Shown here piece by piece: positions 25,305 to 34,588 of a stretch of 64,000 bases of DNA. The position numbers and the translations under genes were made by a program. Each line of letters starts with the position of its first letter. The stretch's first letter is position 1. The notes beneath the pieces were generated by a model. The model had not been told where the DNA came from, did no database searches, and saw only the letters and a program-made list of their open reading frames with translations. Source of the stretch: Arcticibacter sp045629565 (GTDB lineage: Bacteria > Bacteroidota > Bacteroidia > Sphingobacteriales > Sphingobacteriaceae); NCBI RefSeq assembly GCF_045629565.1, contig NZ_JAZQRL010000129.1, positions 4,906 to 68,905 on the forward strand, read 5' to 3'.

Positions 25305-26489
25305 ATGGAAATAAACTCTATTGATGATAATCCATTCAGATCATATCTGATGGCTGGTTTTGAGTGCGCTGATCTTTTGAATCTAAGTGGTAAGCGAATT
25401 GACTTTATGAAAATTACAGGCCATCTCGATCAGCTAGACCATGATTACGCGATGCTTAAAGATTTCGGGATCAGCACCGTCAGGGAGGGCATTCGCTGGA
25501 GCCAGGTTGAAGCCAGGCCTTACGAGTACGACTTCTCGGTTGCCGAACTGATGATAAGGACGGCTTCGGAGAAAGGAATTCAACAAGTCTGGGACATATG
25601 TCATTTTGGTTTTCCTGATGATCTGAGCCCTTTTCATCCGCAATTTGAAAAAAGGTTTGTATCGGTAAGTGTCGCATTCGCTCGGCACTGCTTAGAGAGA
25701 ACCGATTCGCGTCAGCCCCTTATTATAACGCCGATCAACGAGGTTAGTTTTTTATCCTGGCTATGTGCCGAAGCTGGCGAAACCTTTCCTTACTGTAAGC
25801 AACAGGGATGGGAAGCCAAATATGCGCTCATGAAAGCATATATCGCCGCTGCAAAGGCCTTGAAAGAGCTCGACAAGCGTATACTTATCCTTGCCACGGA
25901 ACCTCTTGTCAATATTGTTGCTCCTTCGGATGCTACAGATGAGCAGATATCAGAGGCGGCGTTGCAACATGAGTTTCAATATCAGGCCATGGATATACTT
26001 TGCGGAAGGATTTGTCCGGAGTTGCGAGGATCTCCCGACCTCCTGGATATATTGGGTCTTAACTTTTACTATAACAACCAGTGGATAACTGGATTTGAAG
26101 CATTTTTACCCTGGGCCAATCTGGAGCCTGACCAAAGGTGGCGGCCGCTTTCCGAACTTCTGGTAGAAGCATACTCCCGCTTCGGGAAGCCCATGATTCT
26201 GAGCGAAACCAGCCATTCGGGAGTGGACAGGCCACACTGGTTCAACTTTGTATGGAGGGAGATTAACTTGGTTGCTCCTGAAATCCCTTTTTGGGGAGTG
26301 TGCCTCTACCCTATTGTTGACCGGCCGGACTGGAATGACTTGAACTATTGGCATGGTTCAGGACTTTGGGATAATACAAATATCTCTGGCAAGCCTAACA
26401 GAACGCTATATCAACCTCTAGCAACAACAATCAGAAAAAACATACTACAAAAAGACGTTTCCTATGAAATCGAAAATCGCGTTTATTAG
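25305..26489 (+). CDS. Glycoside hydrolase family 1-like protein
   Basis: 394 residues from ATG 25305. TIM-barrel protein of the GH1-like group with both catalytic glutamates: Glu146 in TPINEVSFL and Glu300 in ILSETSHSG. It is shorter than classical GH1 enzymes (about 450) and lacks their standard NEP sequence (NEV here), so it may act on an unusual substrate. Its last 26 bp overlap the following GT4 gene, so the two are translationally coupled and likely act in one pathway making or trimming a glycoside. Not certain to be hydrolytic. Confidence 0.75.
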   Translation: MEINSIDDNPFRSYLMAGFECADLLNLSGKRIDFMKITGHLDQLDHDYAMLKDFGISTVREGIRWSQVEARPYEYDFSVAELMIRTASEKGIQQVWDICHFGFPDDLSPFHPQFEKRFVSVSVAFARHCLERTDSRQPLIITPINEVSFLSWLCAEAGETFPYCKQQGWEAKYALMKAYIAAAKALKELDKRILILATEPLVNIVAPSDATDEQISEAALQHEFQYQAMDILCGRICPELRGSPDLLDILGLNFYYNNQWITGFEAFLPWANLEPDQRWRPLSELLVEAYSRFGKPMILSETSHSGVDRPHWFNFVWREINLVAPEIPFWGVCLYPIVDRPDWNDLNYWHGSGLWDNTNISGKPNRTLYQPLATTIRKNILQKDVSYEIENRVY

Positions 26490-27741
26490 TGAACACGCAT
26501 CTCCGCTTGCTACAATCGGCGGAGTGGATAGCGGTGGCCAGAATGTCTACGTAGCAGAGCTGGCAAAGCAACTGGCGACGTTGGGTTATGATATCGATAT
26601 CTTCACGAGAAATGATGATCCCGGTCTTGAAAAGATCGTTTTTTTGGTACCTGGTATACGCGTTATTCATGTAAATGCAGGTCCTGCTTGCATTTTGCCA
26701 AAGGAGGATTTATGGGACTATATGCCTGAATTCAGAGATAGTATGCTTCGGTTTATGCAACGGGAAAGCGTGAATTATGAGATGATCCATGCTAACTTCT
26801 GGATGTCTGGCTGGGTAGCATCGGAGATCAAAGAAATTCTCGGTATCCCGTTTGTCATTACATTTCATGCACTGGGGTATATCCGGAAGCTCTATCAACA
26901 CGATGATGATAAATTTCCGTCAATACGTATCTCGATAGAAAAAGAGATTGTAAAGTACGCTGATGCAATTATTGCAGAGTGTCCGCAGGACAAACAGGAC
27001 CTTATAAGCTACTATATGGCGTCTGAAGAGCGGATTGCTATCGTACCCTGCGGTTTCAGTAAGAAGGAGTTCCAGCCAATCAGTCAGTCATATTCAAGAA
27101 AGAAACTCGGCCTTGATCCGGATGAAAAAATAATCCTGCAGTTGGGGCGTATGGTAGCAAGAAAAGGGATAGATAATGTTATCAGAGCGACATCATTATT
27201 ATGCAAGGCCAATATGCCAGTCAGGCTTCTGGTAGTAGGAGGCGACTTCGAAAACCCGGATAGCGCTGATAATGCGGAACTAAACCGGCTAAAGTCAATC
27301 GTAACGGAAGAAGGTATCAGCTATGCTGTGACATTTGCGGGGAGAAAGGGCAGAAATATACTGAAATACTATTATTCTGCAGCGGACGTATTTGTTACGA
27401 CTCCCTGGTATGAGCCTTTCGGGATCACTCCGCTTGAATCGATGGCCTGTGGAACGCCGGTAATCGGATCAAACGTAGGAGGGATTAAGTACAGCGTCGA
27501 ACATGGCAAGACCGGCTTTTTAGTGCCTCCGGAAAACCCCGCATTATTAGCGGATTCCATAGGCACGATATTGTCTGATGCGCATATGCGTCAATTGATG
27601 CGTATCGAATCCATCAAAAGGGTAAACACTATGTTCACGTGGCAGAAAGTCGCCACGCTGATCAGAGACCAATACAAGAGCGTAATGTCGCCATCACAGC
27701 ATAAGCTGCTTCCGGCAAAAGCGAAAACAAAGGCTGCCTGA
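26464..27741 (+). CDS. GT4 family glycosyltransferase, sucrose-synthase/MshA-like
   Basis: 425 residues. Opens SEHASPLATIGGVDSGGQNVYV (residues 9-30), the GGxDxGGQxVYV loop of GT4 enzymes that use a nucleotide sugar and a soluble acceptor (sucrose-phosphate synthase, MshA). The donor site E-x7-E motif is present as YEPFGITPLESMACGTPVIGSNVGG. Retaining chemistry with GT-B fold is expected. Coupled to the GH1-like gene. It does not carry the C-terminal phosphatase domain of plant-type SPS. Acceptor unknown. Confidence 0.88.
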   Translation: MKSKIAFISEHASPLATIGGVDSGGQNVYVAELAKQLATLGYDIDIFTRNDDPGLEKIVFLVPGIRVIHVNAGPACILPKEDLWDYMPEFRDSMLRFMQRESVNYEMIHANFWMSGWVASEIKEILGIPFVITFHALGYIRKLYQHDDDKFPSIRISIEKEIVKYADAIIAECPQDKQDLISYYMASEERIAIVPCGFSKKEFQPISQSYSRKKLGLDPDEKIILQLGRMVARKGIDNVIRATSLLCKANMPVRLLVVGGDFENPDSADNAELNRLKSIVTEEGISYAVTFAGRKGRNILKYYYSAADVFVTTPWYEPFGITPLESMACGTPVIGSNVGGIKYSVEHGKTGFLVPPENPALLADSIGTILSDAHMRQLMRIESIKRVNTMFTWQKVATLIRDQYKSVMSPSQHKLLPAKAKTKAA

Positions 27742-27748
27742 TAAGATT

Positions 27749-28129
27749 CTAGCCTGCATGCCCAAGTGGCATGTGGCTTTTTACCTTGTCTATAAGTGCA
27801 TATAAATCGAAGGGTTTGGCAATAAACTCGTCGCAGCCGTATGTGCCGAGCGACTCGAATACCCTCGGATAAGCAGACATCATAATTACCGGCACTTCAC
27901 GCGTCTGATTCTCACTCTTGATCTGGTGGCAGACCTCTCCCCCATTGATTCCCTGGAGCAGGTAATCAATCAAGACCAGGTTTGGCTGATACTCTGTCAT
28001 TAAGCTAAAGAAGGACTTGATATCCATCGCTGTTTTCACCTCGAACTCTTCATAGGTCAGCGCTTCGTCGAGTACATCCAGGATATACCGGTCATCGTCT
28101 AAAACTAAAATCTTCCTTTTCACTTTCAT
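27749..28129 (-). CDS. Single-domain response regulator
   Basis: 126 residues from ATG 28129 (28153 is also possible). Receiver domain only: acidic pair DDD at 11-13, phospho-accepting Asp55 in LVLIDYLLQG, Ser/Thr in MMSAYP and Lys in FIAKPFD. No output domain, so it must act by protein contact, as CheY-like or Spo0F-like proteins do. It opens the minus-strand signalling group that follows. Confidence 0.9.
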   Translation of the reverse strand: MKVKRKILVLDDDRYILDVLDEALTYEEFEVKTAMDIKSFFSLMTEYQPNLVLIDYLLQGINGGEVCHQIKSENQTREVPVIMMSAYPRVFESLGTYGCDEFIAKPFDLYALIDKVKSHMPLGHAG

Positions 28130-28260
28130 CGCATCGTTTTTTATAGTGAACACTGCGGTTGTTGGATTACCTGCCGTTCACCATAAAGGTAGCAATGCCA
28201 AATAACCGATAAAAACGAATTTATAACATAAAATCATGTGGTAACTACCCTCAAAACGAG

Positions 28261-28911
28261 CTAGTTAATAATGCTATTGCGAATAGCGTATCTGATAAGC
28301 GTAGCGGTGTTCTTGGTGCCGGTTTTTTCCAGTAAGTTCTGCCGGTGGCCTTCAACTGTCCTGCGACTGGTGAATAATTTGTCGGCAATCTCCTGATTGG
28401 TAAATCCATCAGCTATAAGATGAAGTACCTCCTCTTCCCGTTGCGACAGATCTACCGATTGGCCGGTGACTGCCTCAGTAGGCGAGTTCAGCTGCTTTTT
28501 AAGCATTTCAAACACCACTTCTGAACATATATATCTTCCGCCCGCAGCTATATGCCTGATCGCGAAAAGCATCTGTTCAATGTCGATATTTTTCAGTAGA
28601 TAGCCACTCGCTCCGGCGGTTATGGTTTGTTTAATATAATTTTCGTGATCCAGCATCGTCAGCATGATGATTCGTATGTCCGGAAATTCTGGTTTAATAA
28701 TATTAATCAGATCCAGACCGCTCAAATCAGGCATGTTGATATCAGACAATATGACATCGACCTGTATTCCTGTTCTAAGTTTCTCGAGCGTTTCGTTGAC
28801 GGTTTCTGCCTCCTCGGCGATCTCAATGTCTGGCTGTCTTTCCAATAGCGTTCGAATCCCATTGCGCACAATGTTATGATCTTCAACTAAAAAAACTTTA
28901 ATGGACTTCAT
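28261..28911 (-). CDS. NarL/FixJ family response regulator with LuxR HTH
   Basis: 216 residues: receiver (about 1-120) with Asp57 in VILSDINMP and Lys in GYLLKNID, then a LuxR-type HTH (about 150-210) with LSQREEEVLHLIADGFTNQEIADKLFTSRRTVEGHR. It should be phosphorylated by the HisKA_3 kinase at 29957, the normal NarL partner type. Located 18 bp from the CheB gene. Confidence 0.94.
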   Translation of the reverse strand: MKSIKVFLVEDHNIVRNGIRTLLERQPDIEIAEEAETVNETLEKLRTGIQVDVILSDINMPDLSGLDLINIIKPEFPDIRIIMLTMLDHENYIKQTITAGASGYLLKNIDIEQMLFAIRHIAAGGRYICSEVVFEMLKKQLNSPTEAVTGQSVDLSQREEEVLHLIADGFTNQEIADKLFTSRRTVEGHRQNLLEKTGTKNTATLIRYAIRNSIIN

Positions 28912-28928
28912 ATGATAGTGTATAATTG

Positions 28929-29948
28929 TTATGCGAGGTCATCCTGCATGATATCTCCGTCGTTATGTAAAGAGTTCAAAAAATTCTTCAGACGCTCGAT
29001 GTGAACATCTATAGAGTCTGCACTTTCATTATAACTTGATGACGCCTGCAGGTTTCCGGCGTGTTTTTCATGTTTACTGATTGTCTTTAAAAGACTTTTA
29101 CGCTCTTCCATCATCCGTATAGAAACCCAAACAGATGCTTCTGTATTTTCTGCCTGCGTTTCAAGCAATACTTTCTCGTTATAGGTATGGCCTGTATGAC
29201 ACCTGTAACGGTGCGCAGGATCGTTGTTCAGCTTCCACAGTCCGCCACCGCATTCAGGGCAGGTGAAGACGGAGTTCTTTGCAATTTGTTCCATCTCATC
29301 GATGCTGCTGGTCATTCTTTCCGTTATATCGGCTTCAATTTGCAAGTCACGCGGGATAACATGTTGCTTTCTGGATGGTTTGGAAAATATATCCTGCAAG
29401 ACGTAGCCTATATCGCTGATGTGAACGCGGTAATCTACATCCACGTTTAGTAACACATTGCTGGGCATGTCGGGAAACTCTGCCTCACCTGGCTCCTGTA
29501 CGATACATATACCGCCACTTCGCTTAATGGCCGACATTCCGGAGGTTCCGTCATCAAGCATCCCGGTGAGCACAATACCTATTGTCGATGAACTGTAGGC
29601 AACTGCTGTAGACCTGAAAAGTACATCAATAGACGGACGCCATCGATTCTCATGAGGGCCTCTGGTAATCCGGATTACGCCAGCCTTTACTATCATGTGT
29701 CTGTCCGTTGGTGCCAGGTACAGATTACCTTCACGAATCGCGTCACCATCAGCGGCAATACTGCATCGGAATGATGTGTGTTTCTGCATATGATGTTGCA
29801 TCACTTCCACCATAGATACTTTAGACAAGTGCAACACCACCATAATGGCAGCAGGCAAGTCTGCCGGAATCTTTGATACCAGTTCAGTAATCGCCTTAAA
29901 ACCACCGGCTGATGCACCTATCACTATTATATGCTTGATATCGTTCAT
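28929..29948 (-). CDS. CheB-type methylesterase with C-terminal zinc ribbon
   Basis: 339 residues. CheB methylesterase domain with catalytic Ser13 (GASAGG), His40 (VVLHLSK) and Asp133 (TGMLDDGTSG), so it should hydrolyse a methyl- or amido-glutamate ester. There is no N-terminal receiver. Residues about 225-260 carry two CxxC-like and His/Cys positions (CPECGGGLWK...RYRCHTGHTY), a zinc ribbon common in non-flagellar CheB homologues. It has no chemoreceptor gene nearby, so its target is not visible. Confidence 0.92.
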   Translation of the reverse strand: MNDIKHIIVIGASAGGFKAITELVSKIPADLPAAIMVVLHLSKVSMVEVMQHHMQKHTSFRCSIAADGDAIREGNLYLAPTDRHMIVKAGVIRITRGPHENRWRPSIDVLFRSTAVAYSSSTIGIVLTGMLDDGTSGMSAIKRSGGICIVQEPGEAEFPDMPSNVLLNVDVDYRVHISDIGYVLQDIFSKPSRKQHVIPRDLQIEADITERMTSSIDEMEQIAKNSVFTCPECGGGLWKLNNDPAHRYRCHTGHTYNEKVLLETQAENTEASVWVSIRMMEERKSLLKTISKHEKHAGNLQASSSYNESADSIDVHIERLKNFLNSLHNDGDIMQDDLA

Positions 29949-29956
29949 GTCGGCGG

Positions 29957-31558
29957 CTAATCAGTTAGTTTATTTAATACAATTTTTACGCAAGTACCCT
30001 TCCCTGGCTGCGATTTCACATCTACTGTTCCGTCATATAGTTTCGCCTTGCTGCTCACGTTCCTCAAACCAGTGCCTTGCGTATTTCCGGTTAAAGACTC
30101 CGGATCAAATCCCTTCCCATTATCAGTTACCGTAATTTCAAGCGCATGACCTCTATTAACTTTTACAACAACCTCACCTGCTCCAGAATGTTTAATTGCG
30201 TTGTTTATCAGATCCTGAATCATTCGAAAAACACAGGTTTCTAATGATGAGCTCAGGCGTTTATTAAGGCCTTTTGTTTCGGAACGAATGGTAAGTCGCG
30301 GCGTCGATAAGCGTTTACAGATCTCTTCAATGGTAATAGGAAGTCCGAAATCATTCAAAATAGAAGGTGCCAGTTCAAAAGCGATGTTCCTTGTTTCTTT
30401 GATCGCCAGGTCTACCAGTTTGCTCATGTTGGCTAAGGGATCGTCAGGCGATTTAAGAGCACCCATCTGCTGAATATTAAGCTTGATGCCATAAAGGAGC
30501 TGGCATACACCTGCGTGCAATGATTCGCTGATCCGTTTCCGCTCTGTTGCCTCGGTAGTAATTATGGCCTTGGTAATATTACGCTGCTGTTCGACTTTGA
30601 GTTGTTGCGCCTCACTCTCCAGGCGTTTCTTTTCGGAGATGTCCATTATGGTTCCCACAAAGCGTTTGACATTTTCCGGGCGCCGGATCAGATGGCCTCT
30701 CATAGACACATGGCACTTTTCTTTGTTCCTGACTATCGTGAATTCTATATCCACCTCCTTTTCATGGTTTATACACGTTCGGAGATGTTGGTCAACCATA
30801 TAGCGATCATTTGAATGCACGATATCCAGAAAACTGTGGTATTCGCCGGTATAGGTTATGTTGTCGATTCCACAGAGCCCAAAGCTGGAATCGTTCAGGA
30901 ATATCTTTCCGGTTGCATAGTCATATTCCCAGGTGCCGGCGTCCGAGGCCTCGAGTGCAAGCTCCAGTCTTTCCTTTGTTTCCTCCAGCTTGGCTACCGC
31001 CTCTATTCGTTCTGAAATGTCAATTACTGCAAGATAACAAGTTGCTGAGCGGGGTAGAAAGCCGTCAATTGCAGTTCCTTCCAATTGTCCAAAAAAAGTC
31101 TGTCCGCTATAACTGGTGAATTGAATCTGACAGTTACGTTTTTCATGACGATCAATGATATCATGAAAAAAACGATGAAAGTGATCACGGTCTGTAATTT
31201 CGATAAAACTTATGAAGCGCCGGCCTAATAGATCCGCTTTATCGATATCCAGGAGCTGAGATCCTGCAGAGTTAACGTCGCGGATATTCCCGTGATTATC
31301 AAGTATAAAATATCCGATTGGTGCAAGTTCGTAGATTCCCAGGAACCGGATGCGTTGCATCTCAAGCTCCTCATTTGTACGACGTAATTCGTCGTTCTGC
31401 ATCTCCAATTCAAACTGGTGCACCTGCAGCTCCTGCAATAGCCGGTCTTTTTCCAGATCATTATTATCAGATCGACTGACATAAGGCGCAAGTCGATCCT
31501 GAGGAACATCTTTCAACTCCTTTCCGCTCTCTCCAGTAGATGTCCTTTTATTTTTCAA
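29957..31558 (-). CDS. PAS domain sensor histidine kinase (HisKA_3)
   Basis: 533 residues, no membrane helix. A helical start with LLQELQVHQFELEMQNDELRRTNEELE, two PAS domains (about 75-185 and 195-315), dimerisation/phosphoacceptor helix of the HisKA_3 type (ERKRISESLHAGVCQLLYGIKLN) and a HATPase ending GKGTCVKIVL with DNGKGFD box. Its stop is 2 bp before the 34466 gene's neighbour and 8 bp from the CheB gene, so it is in the operon with the NarL regulator at 28261, its likely partner. Confidence 0.93.
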   Translation of the reverse strand: MKNKRTSTGESGKELKDVPQDRLAPYVSRSDNNDLEKDRLLQELQVHQFELEMQNDELRRTNEELEMQRIRFLGIYELAPIGYFILDNHGNIRDVNSAGSQLLDIDKADLLGRRFISFIEITDRDHFHRFFHDIIDRHEKRNCQIQFTSYSGQTFFGQLEGTAIDGFLPRSATCYLAVIDISERIEAVAKLEETKERLELALEASDAGTWEYDYATGKIFLNDSSFGLCGIDNITYTGEYHSFLDIVHSNDRYMVDQHLRTCINHEKEVDIEFTIVRNKEKCHVSMRGHLIRRPENVKRFVGTIMDISEKKRLESEAQQLKVEQQRNITKAIITTEATERKRISESLHAGVCQLLYGIKLNIQQMGALKSPDDPLANMSKLVDLAIKETRNIAFELAPSILNDFGLPITIEEICKRLSTPRLTIRSETKGLNKRLSSSLETCVFRMIQDLINNAIKHSGAGEVVVKVNRGHALEITVTDNGKGFDPESLTGNTQGTGLRNVSSKAKLYDGTVDVKSQPGKGTCVKIVLNKLTD

Positions 31559-31559
31559 G

Positions 31560-34466
31560 CTAACTAATATCTATCGAGTCCACAATGATTAACACCATCA
31601 ACGTTTCAGTTGTTTCACTACTGGTGAATGGTTGTATATTGATTTCAAAAGGTTTTATCCCTGCCCCCTTCTTATTAACTGGTTCTACCCTCAACCGTTC
31701 ATTTGTCTGGCTCCTGCATAGGGCCGCCAGACGCTCTTTACTGATAGCCCAGTAATCAGCAGCAAATTCAAGAAAATTCACCTCCAGGATATCCTGTTCA
31801 CGTATACTGAAGTGATTGAGGAAGAACGTATTGGCAGTGACCACGTTTAGATCTTTGTCGAGCTGGATGGCTGGTTCTTTCAATGCCTGAACCACTCCGG
31901 CGGAGTACTGCTGTAAGGTAGATAGCTTGAAAGCCATCTGCTTATAAGTTGTGATCGCGGTAAACGTTATAACAGCTCCGCTAATGAAGTTTTCGAGCGT
32001 TCTGTAAGGCATAATGCGAACACTGTACCACTCATTGGTCTTTGTTTTCACCTCCGTCTCTTCGCTTATCAGTCTGTCTATTACCTTTTTGATAATATTC
32101 TCTAAAGGCCTGTCAAAATTGGAAACGATATGTGTTATAGAGCGGCCGATATCCGAAGGTATGAGATTGAACAGCTTTTTTACTTGGGGAGTGAAACGCA
32201 GGATATTGAGGTTATTGTCAAGGAAGATGGTGCCTATCTCTGTCGCGTCGAGCAGGTTCTTCATGTCATTATTGAGCTGCGTGAGCTCCAGCGTTTTCGC
32301 CTGATACTGCGTATTAATGGTCATCAGCTCCTCATTGAGCGATTGCATCTCTTCTTTTGTAGTCAGCGACTCCTCGTTGGTGCTTTGCAGTTCTTCGTTC
32401 GTGGACTTCAGTTCTTCAAGAGATGTTTCCATCTGTTCGATCGTACTATGAAGCTGTAATTTCGTGTACACCAGTTCCTTTTCGAGATCTTCGACGTTGC
32501 TCATTTTTAATCCCTTAACACGGCGGGAGTTCTTTTTCCTAATGCCTTTGTCCTCAAAGATGACAAGGATGAGCCCTTGAAGCGGACGATCATTCAAGAC
32601 CGTCGCCTTCATGGAGACCAATCTGACCATATCTCCTTCTTTAAGCACGATATCATCAACACTAACGGTCTCTTTTTCTGACTGTGCCTGATGGATAAGG
32701 TTGCCAAGAATATATTTCAGTTCTTCCCGGATCATCCGGTGAACATTCATGACAGCCTCCCCCTGCGGAAGGTTCATGTAGTTGTTGGTCTTTCCGTTGA
32801 TATAGAGAATGTCGCCTTTTTCGTTGATCAGAATCGAGGCAGGAGTGAAATACGCTAATAAAATTTTATTGAAAGATTCCGCTATGGAGGTTTTTCTTCG
32901 ACCCGTACCAGGAGCTTCGGGTGACGATAGCGTCATAGCCTGTTTATTTACATGGAAAGGGAAATCGAGGATCTTACCTACGAGATTGGTTCCCTCCTTT
33001 CTTGCAAATAGCTTCCACTTTGGATCTACTGCAGAGAACATTTCTGTAAAGCCACCTACACTTTCAGCCGGACCCAAAAACAGGAGTCCCGATGGTTTCA
33101 GTGAGTAGTGAAAAACAGGTATTATCTTCTTCTGCAACTCGGCGGTCAGGTAGATCATCACGTTACGGCAGGTAACTAGATCCAGCTTGGTAAAAGGGGC
33201 GTCCTTTATCATGTTGTGCTGGGCGAAAACAATCATTTCCCTCAGCTCCTTCTTAACGAAATAAAATTGATCTTTGCGTATAAAAAAGCGGTTGATACGT
33301 TCTTCCGACACGTCAGCCGCTATATTTTCACGGTAGCAGCCAATTCTGGCCCGTTCAATGGCCTCCATGTCCAAATCGGTAGCAAAGATTTGTATTCTGG
33401 GCAAGATAGACCTCTTCAGTTCGCTTAAGCATTCAGAAACAATCATCGCGATGGAATACGCCTCTTCGCCGGTTGAGCAGCCAACAGTCCAGATTCTGAC
33501 AGGTTCATCAGTGTCTTTATTACCAAGTAAGATGCTCAACCGGGTTTTCAGTGATTCGAATGCCTCTATATCTCTGAAGAATTTGGTCACTCCAATCAGC
33601 AGCTCATTGAACAGGGCGTCAATCTCATGCGGATGTTCGCGAAGATAGTCGACATAATATCCGAGGTCTGGCAGCTGATGATAGGCGATCCGTCTTTCAA
33701 TCCTCCGTACCACCGTGCTTGTTTTGTACATCGAGAAGTCGTGACCGGTATGAGAGCGAAGAAGCATCAACACTTTCTGAAGCGCATGGGAATTCATTAA
33801 CTCCATGTGATCCTGTGAATCAACATTCTCGCTCAGAATGGGGTGGTTGACATATTGAATCAACTTCAGGGGCATTTCCTCTGGCGGTAGCACATAATCA
33901 ACCATGTTCGTTTTTATGGCTGCAAGTGGCATACTATCATAGGCGGCAGTCGCCGGATCCTGAACCATGACCATACCGAGTCGCTCTTTTATAAGTCTCA
34001 CACCGGTTTCCCCATCTGATCCCATGCCCGAGAAAACAACAGCCACGGCTTTACTCCATTGATCGTCAGCCAAACTTTGAAGAAAGTAATCGATAGGTAG
34101 GCTAAACCCTTTAGGCTTCGATTGATTAAGCAGCAAGAGCTTACGGTCATGTATTCCCATATCCATACTGGGCGGAATGACATATACATGATTTATTTCA
34201 ACATATATGCCATCAGCAGCCTCCACTACGGGCATCCCAGTAAACGATTGAATCAATTCAGGAACACTACCCTGATGATTGGCATCGAGGTGCATGATAA
34301 CCACAAACGACATCCCCGTGTCTGCAGGGATGTGCTTAAAGAAAACTTCATAGGAGCTGAATGCGCCTGCTGATCCTCCCAGGCATATAATCGGGTGAAA
34401 GCCTTCACTTGGTTTGTTGTCTTTTGTTTGCTTTGTAAGGGAGCTGCTCGCTTTTGTTTTGGCCAT
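31560..34466 (-). CDS. CheB-CheR-PAS fusion protein
   Basis: 968 residues from ATG 34466. Order: CheB methylesterase (about 22-200; Ser32 in GGSAGAF, His59, Asp151 in FSGMGSDG), CheR methyltransferase (about 225-480; TVGCSTGEEAYSI SAM-binding loop, FATDLDMEAIERAR, LVTCRNVMIYL), a coiled coil rich in EEL and NEE repeats (about 665-730), then two PAS domains (about 735-850 and 860-965). There is no kinase domain at the C-terminus. It could add and remove methyl groups on the same target. No MCP, CheA or CheW is seen in the window. Confidence 0.92.
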   Translation of the reverse strand: MAKTKASSSLTKQTKDNKPSEGFHPIICLGGSAGAFSSYEVFFKHIPADTGMSFVVIMHLDANHQGSVPELIQSFTGMPVVEAADGIYVEINHVYVIPPSMDMGIHDRKLLLLNQSKPKGFSLPIDYFLQSLADDQWSKAVAVVFSGMGSDGETGVRLIKERLGMVMVQDPATAAYDSMPLAAIKTNMVDYVLPPEEMPLKLIQYVNHPILSENVDSQDHMELMNSHALQKVLMLLRSHTGHDFSMYKTSTVVRRIERRIAYHQLPDLGYYVDYLREHPHEIDALFNELLIGVTKFFRDIEAFESLKTRLSILLGNKDTDEPVRIWTVGCSTGEEAYSIAMIVSECLSELKRSILPRIQIFATDLDMEAIERARIGCYRENIAADVSEERINRFFIRKDQFYFVKKELREMIVFAQHNMIKDAPFTKLDLVTCRNVMIYLTAELQKKIIPVFHYSLKPSGLLFLGPAESVGGFTEMFSAVDPKWKLFARKEGTNLVGKILDFPFHVNKQAMTLSSPEAPGTGRRKTSIAESFNKILLAYFTPASILINEKGDILYINGKTNNYMNLPQGEAVMNVHRMIREELKYILGNLIHQAQSEKETVSVDDIVLKEGDMVRLVSMKATVLNDRPLQGLILVIFEDKGIRKKNSRRVKGLKMSNVEDLEKELVYTKLQLHSTIEQMETSLEELKSTNEELQSTNEESLTTKEEMQSLNEELMTINTQYQAKTLELTQLNNDMKNLLDATEIGTIFLDNNLNILRFTPQVKKLFNLIPSDIGRSITHIVSNFDRPLENIIKKVIDRLISEETEVKTKTNEWYSVRIMPYRTLENFISGAVITFTAITTYKQMAFKLSTLQQYSAGVVQALKEPAIQLDKDLNVVTANTFFLNHFSIREQDILEVNFLEFAADYWAISKERLAALCRSQTNERLRVEPVNKKGAGIKPFEINIQPFTSSETTETLMVLIIVDSIDIS

Positions 34467-34588
34467 AATTTCGAATACCCACAAATATAGGAGTATTAGT
34501 TTACCCATAGTGTTTGCTCACTACCCATCTGTAACACGAAAAGATGCGGCAAGTACTATAATATGCTACGTATAAACCGAACTTCTTG

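Noticed and set aside
25109..25324. 71-codon plus-strand frame before the GH1-like gene
   Set aside because: It overlaps the hairpin after the USP gene, has no family-like content and runs into the GH1-like start in another frame.
28845..28865. A ttcgaatcc motif like a tRNA T-loop
   Set aside because: It lies inside the NarL response regulator coding region in its proper frame, with no acceptor stem or anticodon arm around it.
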